Below are positions 37,532 through 46,201 of a DNA stretch of 62,493 nucleotides, in pieces (position 1 is the first letter of the stretch; each line of letters opens with the position of its first letter). Below the pieces are notes generated by a model. That model saw only the letters and a program-made list of their open reading frames with translations, did no database searches and was not told the origin of the DNA. The position numbers were made by a program, and so were the translations under genes. The DNA comes from Candidatus Latescibacterota bacterium (GTDB lineage Bacteria > Latescibacterota > UBA2968), in assembly GCA_022821275.1 (NCBI GenBank), contig JAJEDY010000071.1:1-62493 (forward strand), written 5' to 3'.

Positions 37532-38668
37532 CTATCGATAGGGCAATGGCTTAGGATCGAGCCATTCTACAATTCGATCTTTAATCGCCCATGCAAAAAA
37601 GAAATTTCCACGCGGCGTGTGATGCCCGATATAATACGGTTTCAAAAACGCCTGTGCATCCCCCCGATATGTCGCGTACGCCTCCCGGAAAGCATCGCGC
37701 AAATCGATCACCGGCACATCCTTTGTCGCCAACCAATCCAAAAACGTCTGGTCAAAAAGCGGCTCACCTTCTAATGCCCGAGTCACATTACCCGAACCAA
37801 ATGACAAAATAACCAGTAGCTTCTTCCCATTGGCCTTTGTAAATGCCTCGGCCTTTTCAATAACAAACCGCGTCGCAAACAAAGCCGCCTCGGTATGCAG
37901 ACTATAAACCTCGGCATCCGATCCCGCATTCTCGAGTTCTCCCCCCATACCCTGCGCCATAGCCGACGCATCTTCCACACTGCCCTTGCGCGCCATAGCC
38001 GCGTGCAAAATCGGATCATCGCCAAAAGTCTCCCACACCCAATCCGCATCGCATAGTCGATAGAGTTCCTCGGGCGTCTTGCACAAATTCTCGCGCTCTT
38101 CCACAGTTCCACTTTCCAGATTCACGCGCAAATACGGCAGCGTAAACCGCCCCTGTCGTCCCATGCGAATGGATCGCCACGCGTCCAAATTGCGAAAGTG
38201 ATCGTCATCCCACACATTCAAAATCACATACTCGGCGGGATAGTCCCGCTCCACAATCAACATTCGGCGATACGCCTGATACACACTGTGCCCGCCAATG
38301 CCGTAATTGCGAACGGGTTCCAGCAAATGCGCTGCCAAATACTCCTGCCACGTCTCCCCATTGCTCACCTGATCGCAATGCGTAAAACTATTCCCATACG
38401 TATGAATGCGACACGGGCGATCCGCATAATTGACCACCTGTCGCGCACCGTCTTTCTCGTACGCGTAAAACCCGCGCGAATCATCCACACCACCCCCGCG
38501 AAACCCATCGCAAACCACCCATCCAATCTCGGGATCAAACGCCGACTGTGCATTATTACACATAATCCTCGCCAACTCCGCCGGCACATCTGCCCTGACA
38601 GGCGTCACAAAATGATCCACCATCTCGCGCGTTGGCATAATCGACTCCAAATACTCGCGTCCTGTCAT
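37532..38668 (-). CDS. SGNH/GDSL-type hydrolase
   Basis: A 378-residue protein. Block I with the nucleophile Ser is HTYGNSFTHCDQV (G-N-S), the oxyanion Gly block is NYGIGGHSVYQAY, and block III VILNVWDDDHF. The catalytic His is probably in IGHHTPRGNFFFAWAI (DxxH-like position). Such proteins deacylate glycans or lipids. Start 38668 has GAGG 8 bases upstream. Next to a hexapeptide acyltransferase, it may act on the same acyl group. Confidence 0.75.
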   Translation of the reverse strand: MTGREYLESIMPTREMVDHFVTPVRADVPAELARIMCNNAQSAFDPEIGWVVCDGFRGGGVDDSRGFYAYEKDGARQVVNYADRPCRIHTYGNSFTHCDQVSNGETWQEYLAAHLLEPVRNYGIGGHSVYQAYRRMLIVERDYPAEYVILNVWDDDHFRNLDAWRSIRMGRQGRFTLPYLRVNLESGTVEERENLCKTPEELYRLCDADWVWETFGDDPILHAAMARKGSVEDASAMAQGMGGELENAGSDAEVYSLHTEAALFATRFVIEKAEAFTKANGKKLLVILSFGSGNVTRALEGEPLFDQTFLDWLATKDVPVIDLRDAFREAYATYRGDAQAFLKPYYIGHHTPRGNFFFAWAIKDRIVEWLDPKPLPYR

Positions 38669-38710
38669 TGCTATATCCTCGTATCTTCGGGCGGGCACTT
38701 CTCACGCCTT

Positions 38711-38742
38711 TCATCTGTGTACATCTGCGTTCATCTGCGGAT
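38711..38742 (-). repeat. 10-bp-periodic stop-codon-linked repeat tract (copy B)
   Basis: The minus strand reads ATCCGCAGATGAACGCAGAT then a related unit. The AGATGA provides the last Arg codon and stop of the acyltransferase gene. Same family as copy A, with CGCAGATGnA units. Confidence 0.75.
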
Positions 38743-39222
38743 CCGCTTCCTGATCAGCCGCGCCGGTGCGCCTCCAACCACCGAATACGGCTCCACATCG
38801 CGCGTCACAACCGCGCCCGCCCCCACAATACTGTGCGCGCCAATACGCACCCCGCCAATAACCACGGCATTGGCGCCAAACCACACGTCATCCTCCACGA
38901 CAATCTCCCGCTTTTGCACCTTTTGTTTCACCATCGGAATATCAATTCGATCGTACCCGTGTCCCACACTGGCAAAAACCACATGTGCCGCCACCGCCAC
39001 ATAATTGCCAATGGTCAAAGGCCCGTACAACACGCTATACGGCGCGAAATGCGTATGGCTACCAATATCGACCCACGCGCCACAGGGATTCACAAAAACC
39101 CCATTGTGAAACGCCACATCATCCCCAATACGCACCAATTCCGGATGCCGAATATCGACCAGCGGATCAAAGTGAACCGACTCGCCAATCGCCTTAAATG
39201 CCGATCGGTCTATCTCTAACAT
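38731..39222 (-). CDS. Hexapeptide-repeat O-acyltransferase (LbH, maltose/galactoside acetyltransferase type)
   Basis: A 163-residue left-handed beta-helix protein. Repeats are visible as VRIGDDVAFHNGVFV, VDIGSHTHFAPYSVLYG, LTIGNYVAVAAHVVFA, IVVEDDVWFGANAVVIGG and RIGAHSIVGAGAVVT. The terminal RKRIRR and stop lie within a repeat tract. These enzymes acetylate sugars. Start 39222 has GAGG 8 bases upstream. Confidence 0.88.
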   Translation of the reverse strand: MLEIDRSAFKAIGESVHFDPLVDIRHPELVRIGDDVAFHNGVFVNPCGAWVDIGSHTHFAPYSVLYGPLTIGNYVAVAAHVVFASVGHGYDRIDIPMVKQKVQKREIVVEDDVWFGANAVVIGGVRIGAHSIVGAGAVVTRDVEPYSVVGGAPARLIRKRIRR

Positions 39223-39232
39223 AAGCACATCC

Positions 39233-40669
39233 TCACAGCGTCCCAAAATGGGCCAGGTGCTCATCGAGAGCAACGCTCAGCCGCTGAAAGACCTGGGGAA
39301 ATTCATCGGCGACATCGTCCCTCTCACTGCGCCTCAGATCGAACAGCAACTGGGGACGCTCGCGCTGAAGGCGCTCTGTCTCACCGTGCGGCACATGCAT
39401 CGGTTCGAAGACATTGCCCCCGATGCGCTTTGTCGGATCATAGCCGCGAACCAGTTTGAAACGCCCATCGAAAACCATGCGCCAGGCACTCAGACCGGAA
39501 AATACCAGATCTCGATGCCTGCGCGTGCGGGCACCGAGATAATCGACGAGCGAACGGCTATCGAGATCATCACCGGGGGTCAGGCCGCTCCACTCGAGGA
39601 AGCTGGCGGTCAGATCGAGCGTCGTCATCGGAGCGTCATCGCGTCCGGAAGCCGCCACGCCCGGTCCAGCGATCACCAGCGGAACTCCCACCGAAGCCTG
39701 CAGGGGCGACAACTTTTGCCACTGGTCGTAATCGCCGAGCATCTCGCCATGGTCACTGGTAAAGACAATAATAGTCTCATCGAGATCACCCCGCTCGCGC
39801 ACGCGCTCAACGAGACGCCCGAGGCAGAGATCGAGATGTTCGACAGTAGCAGCCCAGTTGCGGCGCACCTCCTGATGCGTCTCCGGCGCAATATCCTCGG
39901 TGTTGAACGCGGGAAGAGAAAACTCCACGGGCGGCTCGCGGTACCATCGGTGCATCGACTCGGTAATGTCCCAAGGATGATGGGGATTCTGCAGATTGAC
40001 CTCCAAATACCACGGCCTGTCGTCGGACGCCCGATCCAGAAGGGTGAGCGCATTGTTGGTGATCCAGGTATCGAAGTACGCATCGTCGGGAAGCGTCGTC
40101 GGAAAAGTAGCCGTCCACACGCCCTCCCGGCTTCGGCGCATGTAATCGGCAATATGCTCCTCTGCCAGGCCGCGCGCATGCAAAAACGCCATATACGCAT
40201 CCTGAGGCATCATCTCATTGTTCCGCATCAAAATGGTCGCCTGGTTCAGCCCCGCATTGAAAATAGCATCGGAAAACCCCCATGCCTCCATGCCCTGCTG
40301 CCCATCTACACCACAGTGGAGCGCAGGTGGGCTTCCCGATTGATTATTACCCACATGGTGTTTGCCTGCGCCCATAACGTGGTATCCGGCCTCATCGCGC
40401 AGGCGCAGGTGGTACTTGAACATATTTTCGGGGGCATAAGTGCTATTGCCCCACACGCGGGTGCGATCGTACTCCTGTCCAGACACCAGACATGCGCGCG
40501 ACGGAGCGCAAACGGGCGACGGGCAGACTGCGTTGGCAAGCCAAGTGCCGCGCTCGGCGAGTTCCCGCAAATGCGGCGTGCGCACCGGAATATCGGGATT
40601 CATCTCGACCCACTCGGGCCGCTGCTGATCCGTTTGGACAAAAAGTATGTTGGGGCGTTTGTATGTCAT
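39233..40669 (-). CDS. Type I sulfatase (formylglycine-dependent)
   Basis: A 478-residue sulfatase. It opens NILFVQTDQQR and carries CxPxR as CAPSR about residue 53. Other site segments are GAGKHHVGNNQS, IIVFTSDHGEMLGDY and DLVFSGL. No signal peptide is seen. It is only distantly like the sulfatase at 30920-32299, so the two probably have different sulfate esters. It starts 19 bases after the hicB-like stop. Confidence 0.92.
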   Translation of the reverse strand: MTYKRPNILFVQTDQQRPEWVEMNPDIPVRTPHLRELAERGTWLANAVCPSPVCAPSRACLVSGQEYDRTRVWGNSTYAPENMFKYHLRLRDEAGYHVMGAGKHHVGNNQSGSPPALHCGVDGQQGMEAWGFSDAIFNAGLNQATILMRNNEMMPQDAYMAFLHARGLAEEHIADYMRRSREGVWTATFPTTLPDDAYFDTWITNNALTLLDRASDDRPWYLEVNLQNPHHPWDITESMHRWYREPPVEFSLPAFNTEDIAPETHQEVRRNWAATVEHLDLCLGRLVERVRERGDLDETIIVFTSDHGEMLGDYDQWQKLSPLQASVGVPLVIAGPGVAASGRDDAPMTTLDLTASFLEWSGLTPGDDLDSRSLVDYLGARTRRHRDLVFSGLSAWRMVFDGRFKLVRGYDPTKRIGGNVFEPMHVPHGETERLQRERPQLLFDLRRSERDDVADEFPQVFQRLSVALDEHLAHFGTL

Positions 40670-40688
40670 GCGCGTTCACCTTTTCTTT

Positions 40689-40856
40689 TTAAAATAACGC
40701 TTCTTGACCAAACGTCTCAATATGAAACTGAATGGCAGATTTTACATCCGCCAATGCCTCTTCATAAGTATCTCCCTGCCCAACGACGACCCCCTTCAAA
40801 CCGAGCGGATATCCCACATAACCATCAGAATATCTTTCAACGATAATTCTAATCAT
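40689..40856 (-). CDS. HicB-like small antitoxin-type protein without a HicA partner
   Basis: A 55-residue protein too short for most ORF cut-offs. MIRIIVERYSDGYVGYP and GQGDTYEEALADVKSAI match the HicB fold (partial RNase H-like). AAGGAG lies 7 bases before the ATG, an excellent ribosome site. HicB normally neutralises the HicA mRNA interferase; no hicA is next to it. It sits 13 bases after the PLP-enzyme gene. Confidence 0.75.
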   Translation of the reverse strand: MIRIIVERYSDGYVGYPLGLKGVVVGQGDTYEEALADVKSAIQFHIETFGQEALF

Positions 40857-40869
40857 GTTTTATCTCCTT

Positions 40870-41961
40870 TCACGCCCCCTCCAACACCTCGCGCAATCGC
40901 CTTGCAACAATTACATCCTCCCCTTGCTCCATCATATAGGGCATCACTTCCACGCCATTATCGTGGGTGAACATCTCAATGCGCGGATCGCCATCTGACA
41001 ACTGCTGCTGGACCTCCTCTGGCGCAATCGGCAACACCGCCTGATCCCAGTGAACCTCCAGAATCGGCGCCACATTAGACCGCCCGGGATCTCGCACCTT
41101 TGTCGTCACCGACGGCAAATCCGCAACCGCACTGCCAATCGCCTGCAACCATCGCTCCCACTCTGCCCACTCGGCACCGTGATCGCGCTGCACCCACTTC
41201 TCCACCGCCGCCAGCAACCCCATCACCTCCTCCTTGCCCGCCTTCATCGCCCGCCCCAGCGAATGGTGCGGCGCGCCATTGGCAAACGCCGCCTGCAAAA
41301 TATCCTTTCGCCCCAACACCAACCCCGACGACTGTGGACCTCGCAAACACTTACCCCCGCTATAAGCCACAACATCTGCACCCGCCTGCAAATACGCATT
41401 GGGCACATCTGGCCGCTCTGCCGCGGCATCCACAAACACCGGCACGCCTTTGCGATGGCAAATCGCCACCACATCTTCAAGCGGAATATCGCTATGATCC
41501 GTTTGATCTCCAAAAAACGCAAACATCGCCGTGCGATCATCAATCGCTACAGAAAGTGCATCGTGATCTTCCACCTCCACCATCTCCACACCCACCGCGC
41601 GAATCGCATGCGTATAAATGTGCAAATGCCACGGCTGGTACAACACCCGATTCTTCATCCCCGTCGTATCGGGCAATTGCGCGATCTTATCCGGATCATC
41701 ACCCGCCACACACGCCGACGTCACTTGCGTCAGTGCCGCCGCGCATCCATTTGTCACCAGCCCCCACTCGCACTGCATCAACTCGGCAATACGCGCGCCC
41801 ACCGCATCCATCAACTCATCCAGATGCACATACGCCTTCGCCGCTTCCATCATCGCATCGCACACCTCGGGCAACATCAGCGAACCACTGATAATCGTAT
41901 AGGTCCCGCGACAGTTAATCAACGGACGCACACCAATTGAACGATAGGTAGGAATAGCCAT
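40870..41961 (-). CDS. SelA-fold PLP-dependent enzyme (D-glucosaminate-6-phosphate ammonia-lyase-like)
   Basis: A 363-residue aminotransferase-V/SelA-like protein. It opens GVRPLINCRGTYTIISGS, has LVTNGCAAALTQ, FVDAAAERPD and the PLP Lys in YSGGKCLRGPQSSG. These lyases or aldolases act on amino or hydroxy acids rather than making selenocysteine; no selenium genes are here. Start 41961 has GGAGG 6 bases upstream. Confidence 0.8.
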   Translation of the reverse strand: MAIPTYRSIGVRPLINCRGTYTIISGSLMLPEVCDAMMEAAKAYVHLDELMDAVGARIAELMQCEWGLVTNGCAAALTQVTSACVAGDDPDKIAQLPDTTGMKNRVLYQPWHLHIYTHAIRAVGVEMVEVEDHDALSVAIDDRTAMFAFFGDQTDHSDIPLEDVVAICHRKGVPVFVDAAAERPDVPNAYLQAGADVVAYSGGKCLRGPQSSGLVLGRKDILQAAFANGAPHHSLGRAMKAGKEEVMGLLAAVEKWVQRDHGAEWAEWERWLQAIGSAVADLPSVTTKVRDPGRSNVAPILEVHWDQAVLPIAPEEVQQQLSDGDPRIEMFTHDNGVEVMPYMMEQGEDVIVARRLREVLEGA

Positions 41962-41975
41962 AATCGCCCTCCACA

Positions 41976-43385
41976 TCATGTGAAATAGCGCGTGTACAAA
42001 ATATAAACCGCCAGACCAATCATCAGGAGAAAACAGAACCACAACAGCAGATCCGTCTTCAAAGACGGCTTCAGGCGTTGATCGAGATGTCTATAGCGCA
42101 AATACAGCGTCCCCCCGGCAATTAGAGGAAACTTAATCGCCCCAAACAAATGCCCGATAGTCAGCATCCAAACCGGATTTTGAAAAAAGAAATACGCCAG
42201 AGAAGTCACCAGAGGAGAAACCACCGCCCAAACGCGCAAAATGCGAACCCGCGTCTTGTAATCATTGCGCTCGACCAAACCCATAACAGACATCCCATCG
42301 GCAAAAATGCGCACCCCACCGCCCAAACCGGATATCGCCGTCGAATAAAGCACAAAAAAAGCACCCACCATAAACAACCAGAACGCCCATTCGCCAAGCG
42401 TCTGCGTGTACATATTGGAAAGCACGGGAATCGTCTCCAGACCATCGGGTTGTTTATTGAGCCGATACAACACCCCCGCACCCAACATATAAAACGGAAT
42501 CGTCGCACAAGTCAGCAACCCCAGTGTCAAAAGCACATCGGTTTGCATCACCCGAATCCATCCCCTCGCGCGCTGAACCCATGCCTCGGACTGATCTGTC
42601 GGTCCGGAAAAACGCGCATAGCCCTTTTCCACACACCAATACGTATAAGCCATTTGTTCTCCCGAACCCACCCCGGTGCCGCCATACATCGCCAGCGCGG
42701 CCAACAGCGCAAAAGCCGGAAAACCAAACGTCAGCCCACCGCGCACCTCTTCCCAGGTAATCGCATATTCGGTCAACTGCAACAAAACAGCACAGGCAAT
42801 CGTGATAAACGTAAACATCACCACCAGAACCGTCATCAGCCTTTCGAGAAATCGATACGTCCCGGTCAGAATAATCACAGACGCCGTACCAGCCAGAATA
42901 ACCGTCCACCACTCCGACCCGAGAGAAGGCAGCGCCATGTGAATCGCCTGACCGGCACCCCCGTAAATACCACCGCTGATCAACTGCCCGGGAATAATCC
43001 AGAGCAACCAAAAATAGATATACCACGACACCTTCCGCCCGTTAAACGCGGGCAGCTTTCCGGGCAAACGGTTAAAAGCGTGCAAAAAAGGTTCGCCAGA
43101 AGAAACCGAAAAACGCGCCAACTCCGCCTGAACAATATTCTTGCTCCAGCAACTCACCAGCACAAACCAGAGCATTGAAAATCCGACAATAGAACCCAAA
43201 TTCGTCGTCAGAATAATCTCACCAGACCCCACCACAGACCCCACGAGAATCAGCCCTGGACCGAGAAACTTCAGCGTACTGCGAAGCCCTTGCGGGGGAT
43301 TCTGAACCGCCCGTGGATCCAGCGCGTAGAGATCTGGATTTTCATCTTCTCTCGATGGTTGCACAGTTTTGGACTCTTCTGGCAT
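41976..43385 (-). CDS. Nramp-family-like membrane transporter lacking the canonical metal motifs
   Basis: A 469-residue protein with about eleven helices. LGPGLILVGSVVGSGEI aligns with the Nramp first helix, but the metal-binding DPGN is GSGE here. The helix-6 MPH is replaced by AMYGGTG. NIVQAELARFSVSSGE is otherwise Nramp-like. It may carry Mg, Al or another substrate, as some Nramp-related proteins without DPGN do. It precedes the PLP-enzyme gene on the same strand. Confidence 0.75.
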   Translation of the reverse strand: MPEESKTVQPSREDENPDLYALDPRAVQNPPQGLRSTLKFLGPGLILVGSVVGSGEIILTTNLGSIVGFSMLWFVLVSCWSKNIVQAELARFSVSSGEPFLHAFNRLPGKLPAFNGRKVSWYIYFWLLWIIPGQLISGGIYGGAGQAIHMALPSLGSEWWTVILAGTASVIILTGTYRFLERLMTVLVVMFTFITIACAVLLQLTEYAITWEEVRGGLTFGFPAFALLAALAMYGGTGVGSGEQMAYTYWCVEKGYARFSGPTDQSEAWVQRARGWIRVMQTDVLLTLGLLTCATIPFYMLGAGVLYRLNKQPDGLETIPVLSNMYTQTLGEWAFWLFMVGAFFVLYSTAISGLGGGVRIFADGMSVMGLVERNDYKTRVRILRVWAVVSPLVTSLAYFFFQNPVWMLTIGHLFGAIKFPLIAGGTLYLRYRHLDQRLKPSLKTDLLLWFCFLLMIGLAVYILYTRYFT

Positions 43386-43421
43386 ATACCCTCCCTTTGA
43401 ATTGACTTACCCTGCGAAAAC

Positions 43422-43512
43422 AAAAAGCCACCCGGTATGCACAGCGCATTTTCAGGCAGTCCCATGCCATTGGCGCTACTGACATCGTGCTGTGCGTGCG
43501 ACTTGCGGGTGG
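43422..43512 (-). terminator. Long structured hairpin with T-run after infA, possible ncRNA or riboswitch
   Basis: On the minus strand two perfect 7-bp stems are nested: CCACCCG (43512-43506) with CGGGTGG (43434-43428), and GCACAGC (43495-43489) with GCTGTGC (43445-43439). A shorter CAGT/ACTG and GCC/GGC pair lies inside. The outer stem is followed by TTTTT (43426-43422). It is more elaborate than an ordinary terminator and lies between infA and the Nramp-like gene. Confidence 0.6.
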
Positions 43513-43540
43513 TTATTTATTTAAGTACGATTTTGAGTAT

Positions 43541-43849
43541 TTAACGGCGGCGACGCGACCTGCTGCGTCCACCGCGACCGGGACGCCTGCCCCCGCCTCC
43601 TTGCGTACTCGGAGGGGGTGGACCACCTGTTCCGGAATCGCGGAATGTAATACGCCCCCGATTGAGGTCATAAGGAGAGGTCTCAATCGTGACGGTATCG
43701 CCAACAACAATGCGAATATTAAAACGGCGCATTTTGCCCGACGTATAACCGAGAATCTGATGCCCTCCCTCAATCTCAACCTTGTATTGCCCATCGGGCA
43801 AAATATCGACAATCGTTCCTTCCAGTACAACCTTTTCTTCTTTTGCCAT
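43541..43849 (-). CDS. infA: Translation initiation factor IF-1 with an Arg/Gly-rich C-terminal extension
   Basis: A 102-residue protein. Residues 1 to about 70 are IF-1 (VVLEGTIVDILPDGQYKVE, GYTSGKMRRFNIRIVVGDTV, SPYDLNRGRITFR). The usual length is about 72. The extra ~32 residues read DSGTGGPPPPSTQGGGGRRP followed by alternating Gly/Arg/Ser, ending in RRRR. IF-1 blocks the ribosomal A site during initiation; the tail would add RNA affinity. GGAGG lies 4 bases before the ATG. No ribosomal-protein genes are nearby. Confidence 0.9.
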   Translation of the reverse strand: MAKEEKVVLEGTIVDILPDGQYKVEIEGGHQILGYTSGKMRRFNIRIVVGDTVTIETSPYDLNRGRITFRDSGTGGPPPPSTQGGGGRRPGRGGRSRSRRRR

Positions 43850-43930
43850 AAAACCTCCAACTATGGGATGGATAAACTCGTACCTTACACAAATTGGGAT
43901 GCATGTAAGCTAAAAATAAAACCTTTTAAT

Positions 43931-43959
43931 AAGATATGAGAGAAAATTTATGTTCACAA
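43931..43959 (-). promoter_or_regulatory. Candidate promoter for infA
   Basis: On the minus strand, TTGTGA (43959-43954), 17 bp, TATCTT (43936-43931), leaving a leader of about 75 bases. 43850-44009 shows nothing else. Confidence 0.35.
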
Positions 43960-44009
43960 GTATTTTTGGCACGCGACCAATCTCCAAATTTTGCACCTGA
44001 TCACACAAC

Positions 44010-45194
44010 TCAAAAAATGCGATAACTCAAGGCAAAATGAAGACTCTGTCTAAAAGGCAACCCTTCTTCTTTGGAAATTTGCTCAATAGCTGTCAGACTA
44101 ATTTTATTTTCAATAAAAAATGTGAAACTAATATTTGAAATATGTCTAAACCTCGCATCTTGATCGCGTTCTTTGTTGATGTGCAGTGTATTAGAGGACA
44201 CAAAGGCAATTCTATTGGTAATTTCATAAATAAAATCGATATTCTGACGGATATTATACTCGCGCCTGAAATAGTCCCTCTTGAATGGGGTATCCAGTTT
44301 GAAATCCGTATTGACCTGCATCCGCCAACTGATAGGTCGAGAATACCGCACATTAATCGCTAAAGCTGCAGGAGGTCGTTCTATATCTTTATCCCTGGTC
44401 TGCAATTGATACTGAACCCCCGCATTGACATCCCAACCAAAAAACCGGTCGCTGATCTGCTCCTGTGTAAGTACCTCGCGCATGCGAAAAAGACCGATAG
44501 ACCCAATATTACCACCCCCGGTCACAAGACCGGTTTTGTCAATTTCACTGCTCATATCTTCATACCAGTAGTGCAGATAGGTACGATCGCCGTAGATATT
44601 GCGGTATTCATCTTCTTTTTCAATAATCTGTCCAAGCGCGATCATCGTGTCTTTGGGCAGGAAATCGCTAATAACGCCTTCTTCAAACAAAAAGTCTTCG
44701 ATACGCACGGCTTTGCGCAGGGCGGTAGCATTGATAAACCGACCATAACCAAGACCTAAAATGACATCACTCTGAGGACGTCCAAAACCCTTGCGCATCA
44801 AAGCATCGGGACTGACAAAATAGAAAAACTTATTGGTTTCCTGAAAATACTTTTGAACCTGTATATCGAGATTCATTTCATAAGTACCCGTGCGTTCAGA
44901 ATCTTCAAATGAAAATTGGCGAAAATACGACGCCGAACTGAGCGCGTCGATAAAATATGCAAACGGCAGGGAACTGTAGAACTTCTTGTACACAAGGCCA
45001 ACTTCGCCCTGTTCGTGTATAACTTCCGTGCCCTCGGTCGTAAAATTAAAACTCAACGCATCAATGCGTAGATTATCCACCCGGCTCACCGGCACTTTGT
45101 AGTCAGTGACCGAAACATTTTGCGCCTTTGCCGATGTCGTAATTGCTGTAAGCATACAGCAGACAAGTGCCTTTAAGAAATATTGTGTATTCAT
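44010..45194 (-). CDS. Probable outer-membrane beta-barrel protein, family unknown
   Basis: A 394-residue protein with a signal peptide (FLKALVCCMLTAITTSAKAQ). The last half alternates hydrophobic and polar residues with aromatic girdles and ends in FALSYRIF, the C-terminal Phe signature of barrels. GGAGG lies 6 bases before the ATG at 45194. It follows a secreted DUF3047 protein gene. The function is unknown; transport or assembly are guesses. Confidence 0.75.
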   Translation of the reverse strand: MNTQYFLKALVCCMLTAITTSAKAQNVSVTDYKVPVSRVDNLRIDALSFNFTTEGTEVIHEQGEVGLVYKKFYSSLPFAYFIDALSSASYFRQFSFEDSERTGTYEMNLDIQVQKYFQETNKFFYFVSPDALMRKGFGRPQSDVILGLGYGRFINATALRKAVRIEDFLFEEGVISDFLPKDTMIALGQIIEKEDEYRNIYGDRTYLHYWYEDMSSEIDKTGLVTGGGNIGSIGLFRMREVLTQEQISDRFFGWDVNAGVQYQLQTRDKDIERPPAALAINVRYSRPISWRMQVNTDFKLDTPFKRDYFRREYNIRQNIDFIYEITNRIAFVSSNTLHINKERDQDARFRHISNISFTFFIENKISLTAIEQISKEEGLPFRQSLHFALSYRIF

Positions 45195-45265
45195 GAGTAG
45201 CCTCCGCGTTAGGCTATTTGTCGGGCCAACAGATTGTCCCCAGGATGAACGAGCATGACTGTTCT

Positions 45266-46201
45266 TCATTCTGTATCCTCCGGATTCATTTCAACTGTGG
45301 GCCTTGGAATAATGAAGGTAATATCATCGTAATCCGCTGCGACAACTGTCTCCGTATTATTTGAATCGGTGAGCAGTGCTAAAAAATCGACTGGACGGGG
45401 ATCACCACCGAACAGACGGCGATAGTCCTGATACGCATCCACCTCTTCCCAAACCCATTTTTCTCTTTCTTCTGTACCGCTACGCAAAACAATAGTATAT
45501 TGATTCCACCCTTTAATGACTGTGCCTTTGGGAAGTGTTGCACTCCAAATATATTTAAGCCTTTTGGCAAACATATTTGTACCAAAGACCAGACGCACGG
45601 CAGCGGCACTGTCATTTTTGTCGTCGTCGGTTTCATCAGACCCCTCGGGAAAATCGTGTACGCGCCAGCGCCAGCGCAAATTTCGGAACAAACGCAAACT
45701 GGCGTTGATTTCTCTGCCGCGAAACGTGACCTTTGCTTCTCTCCCAAAATTTACGGCACCGCCTTTTGTTTTCGCGCTCAGATAATGATTATCGACTTCT
45801 CTTAAAATCCGATAGTAAACATCTTCTTTTTTTGTTTTGTGCCCCCTCCAAATCTTGTCGGGATAAGAATTCAAAAATTGAGGATAATCAAAAGTCTCAA
45901 GTACACGTGTGGAATCTCCCGCAGGCGTGACCCAGTGAGAAGGGGGCTGTGAGGGATCTGTTATTTCAAGAGTTGTCGAAGGATCGTGACCTGACCTGGA
46001 CGGATCGGTCATCGCAGGATCAACAGAGAGAAGCGAGTCAACGACTGTAGAATTAACAGAGGTAGCCGTAGAATCGGGACCGGCAGCAAAGCAGACGCTG
46101 TATCTGAGATCAATAACAAATACCACGAGCACGCACAGCCTGAGCACCATGTTTATCAAGTATATGCTGATAAAGTCAGTATGGGAACGCAACCCCATCA
46201 T
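45266..46201 (-). CDS. DUF3047-containing exported protein
   Basis: A 311-residue protein. A hydrophobic segment (LRLCVLVVFVIDLRYSVCFA) near residues 20-39 may be a signal peptide. Residues after about 110 match DUF3047: SYPDKIWRGH, DVYYRILREVDNHYLSAKT, LRWRWRVHDFP and RLVFGTNMF, ending YDDITFIIPRP. The ATG overlaps the asparaginase stop, suggesting coupling; an ATG at 46150 without a ribosome site would give a more normal signal peptide. Confidence 0.75.
   Translation of the reverse strand: MMGLRSHTDFISIYLINMVLRLCVLVVFVIDLRYSVCFAAGPDSTATSVNSTVVDSLLSVDPAMTDPSRSGHDPSTTLEITDPSQPPSHWVTPAGDSTRVLETFDYPQFLNSYPDKIWRGHKTKKEDVYYRILREVDNHYLSAKTKGGAVNFGREAKVTFRGREINASLRLFRNLRWRWRVHDFPEGSDETDDDKNDSAAAVRLVFGTNMFAKRLKYIWSATLPKGTVIKGWNQYTIVLRSGTEEREKWVWEEVDAYQDYRRLFGGDPRPVDFLALLTDSNNTETVVAADYDDITFIIPRPTVEMNPEDTE

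Noticed and set aside
39248-40846. 532-codon open frame antisense to a sulfatase
   Set aside because: The sulfatase on the other strand has all active-site motifs; this frame has none.
40870-41961. True selenocysteine synthase (SelA)
   Set aside because: No selB, selC or selD is nearby, and the surroundings are sugar/acid catabolism, fitting lyase-type relatives better.
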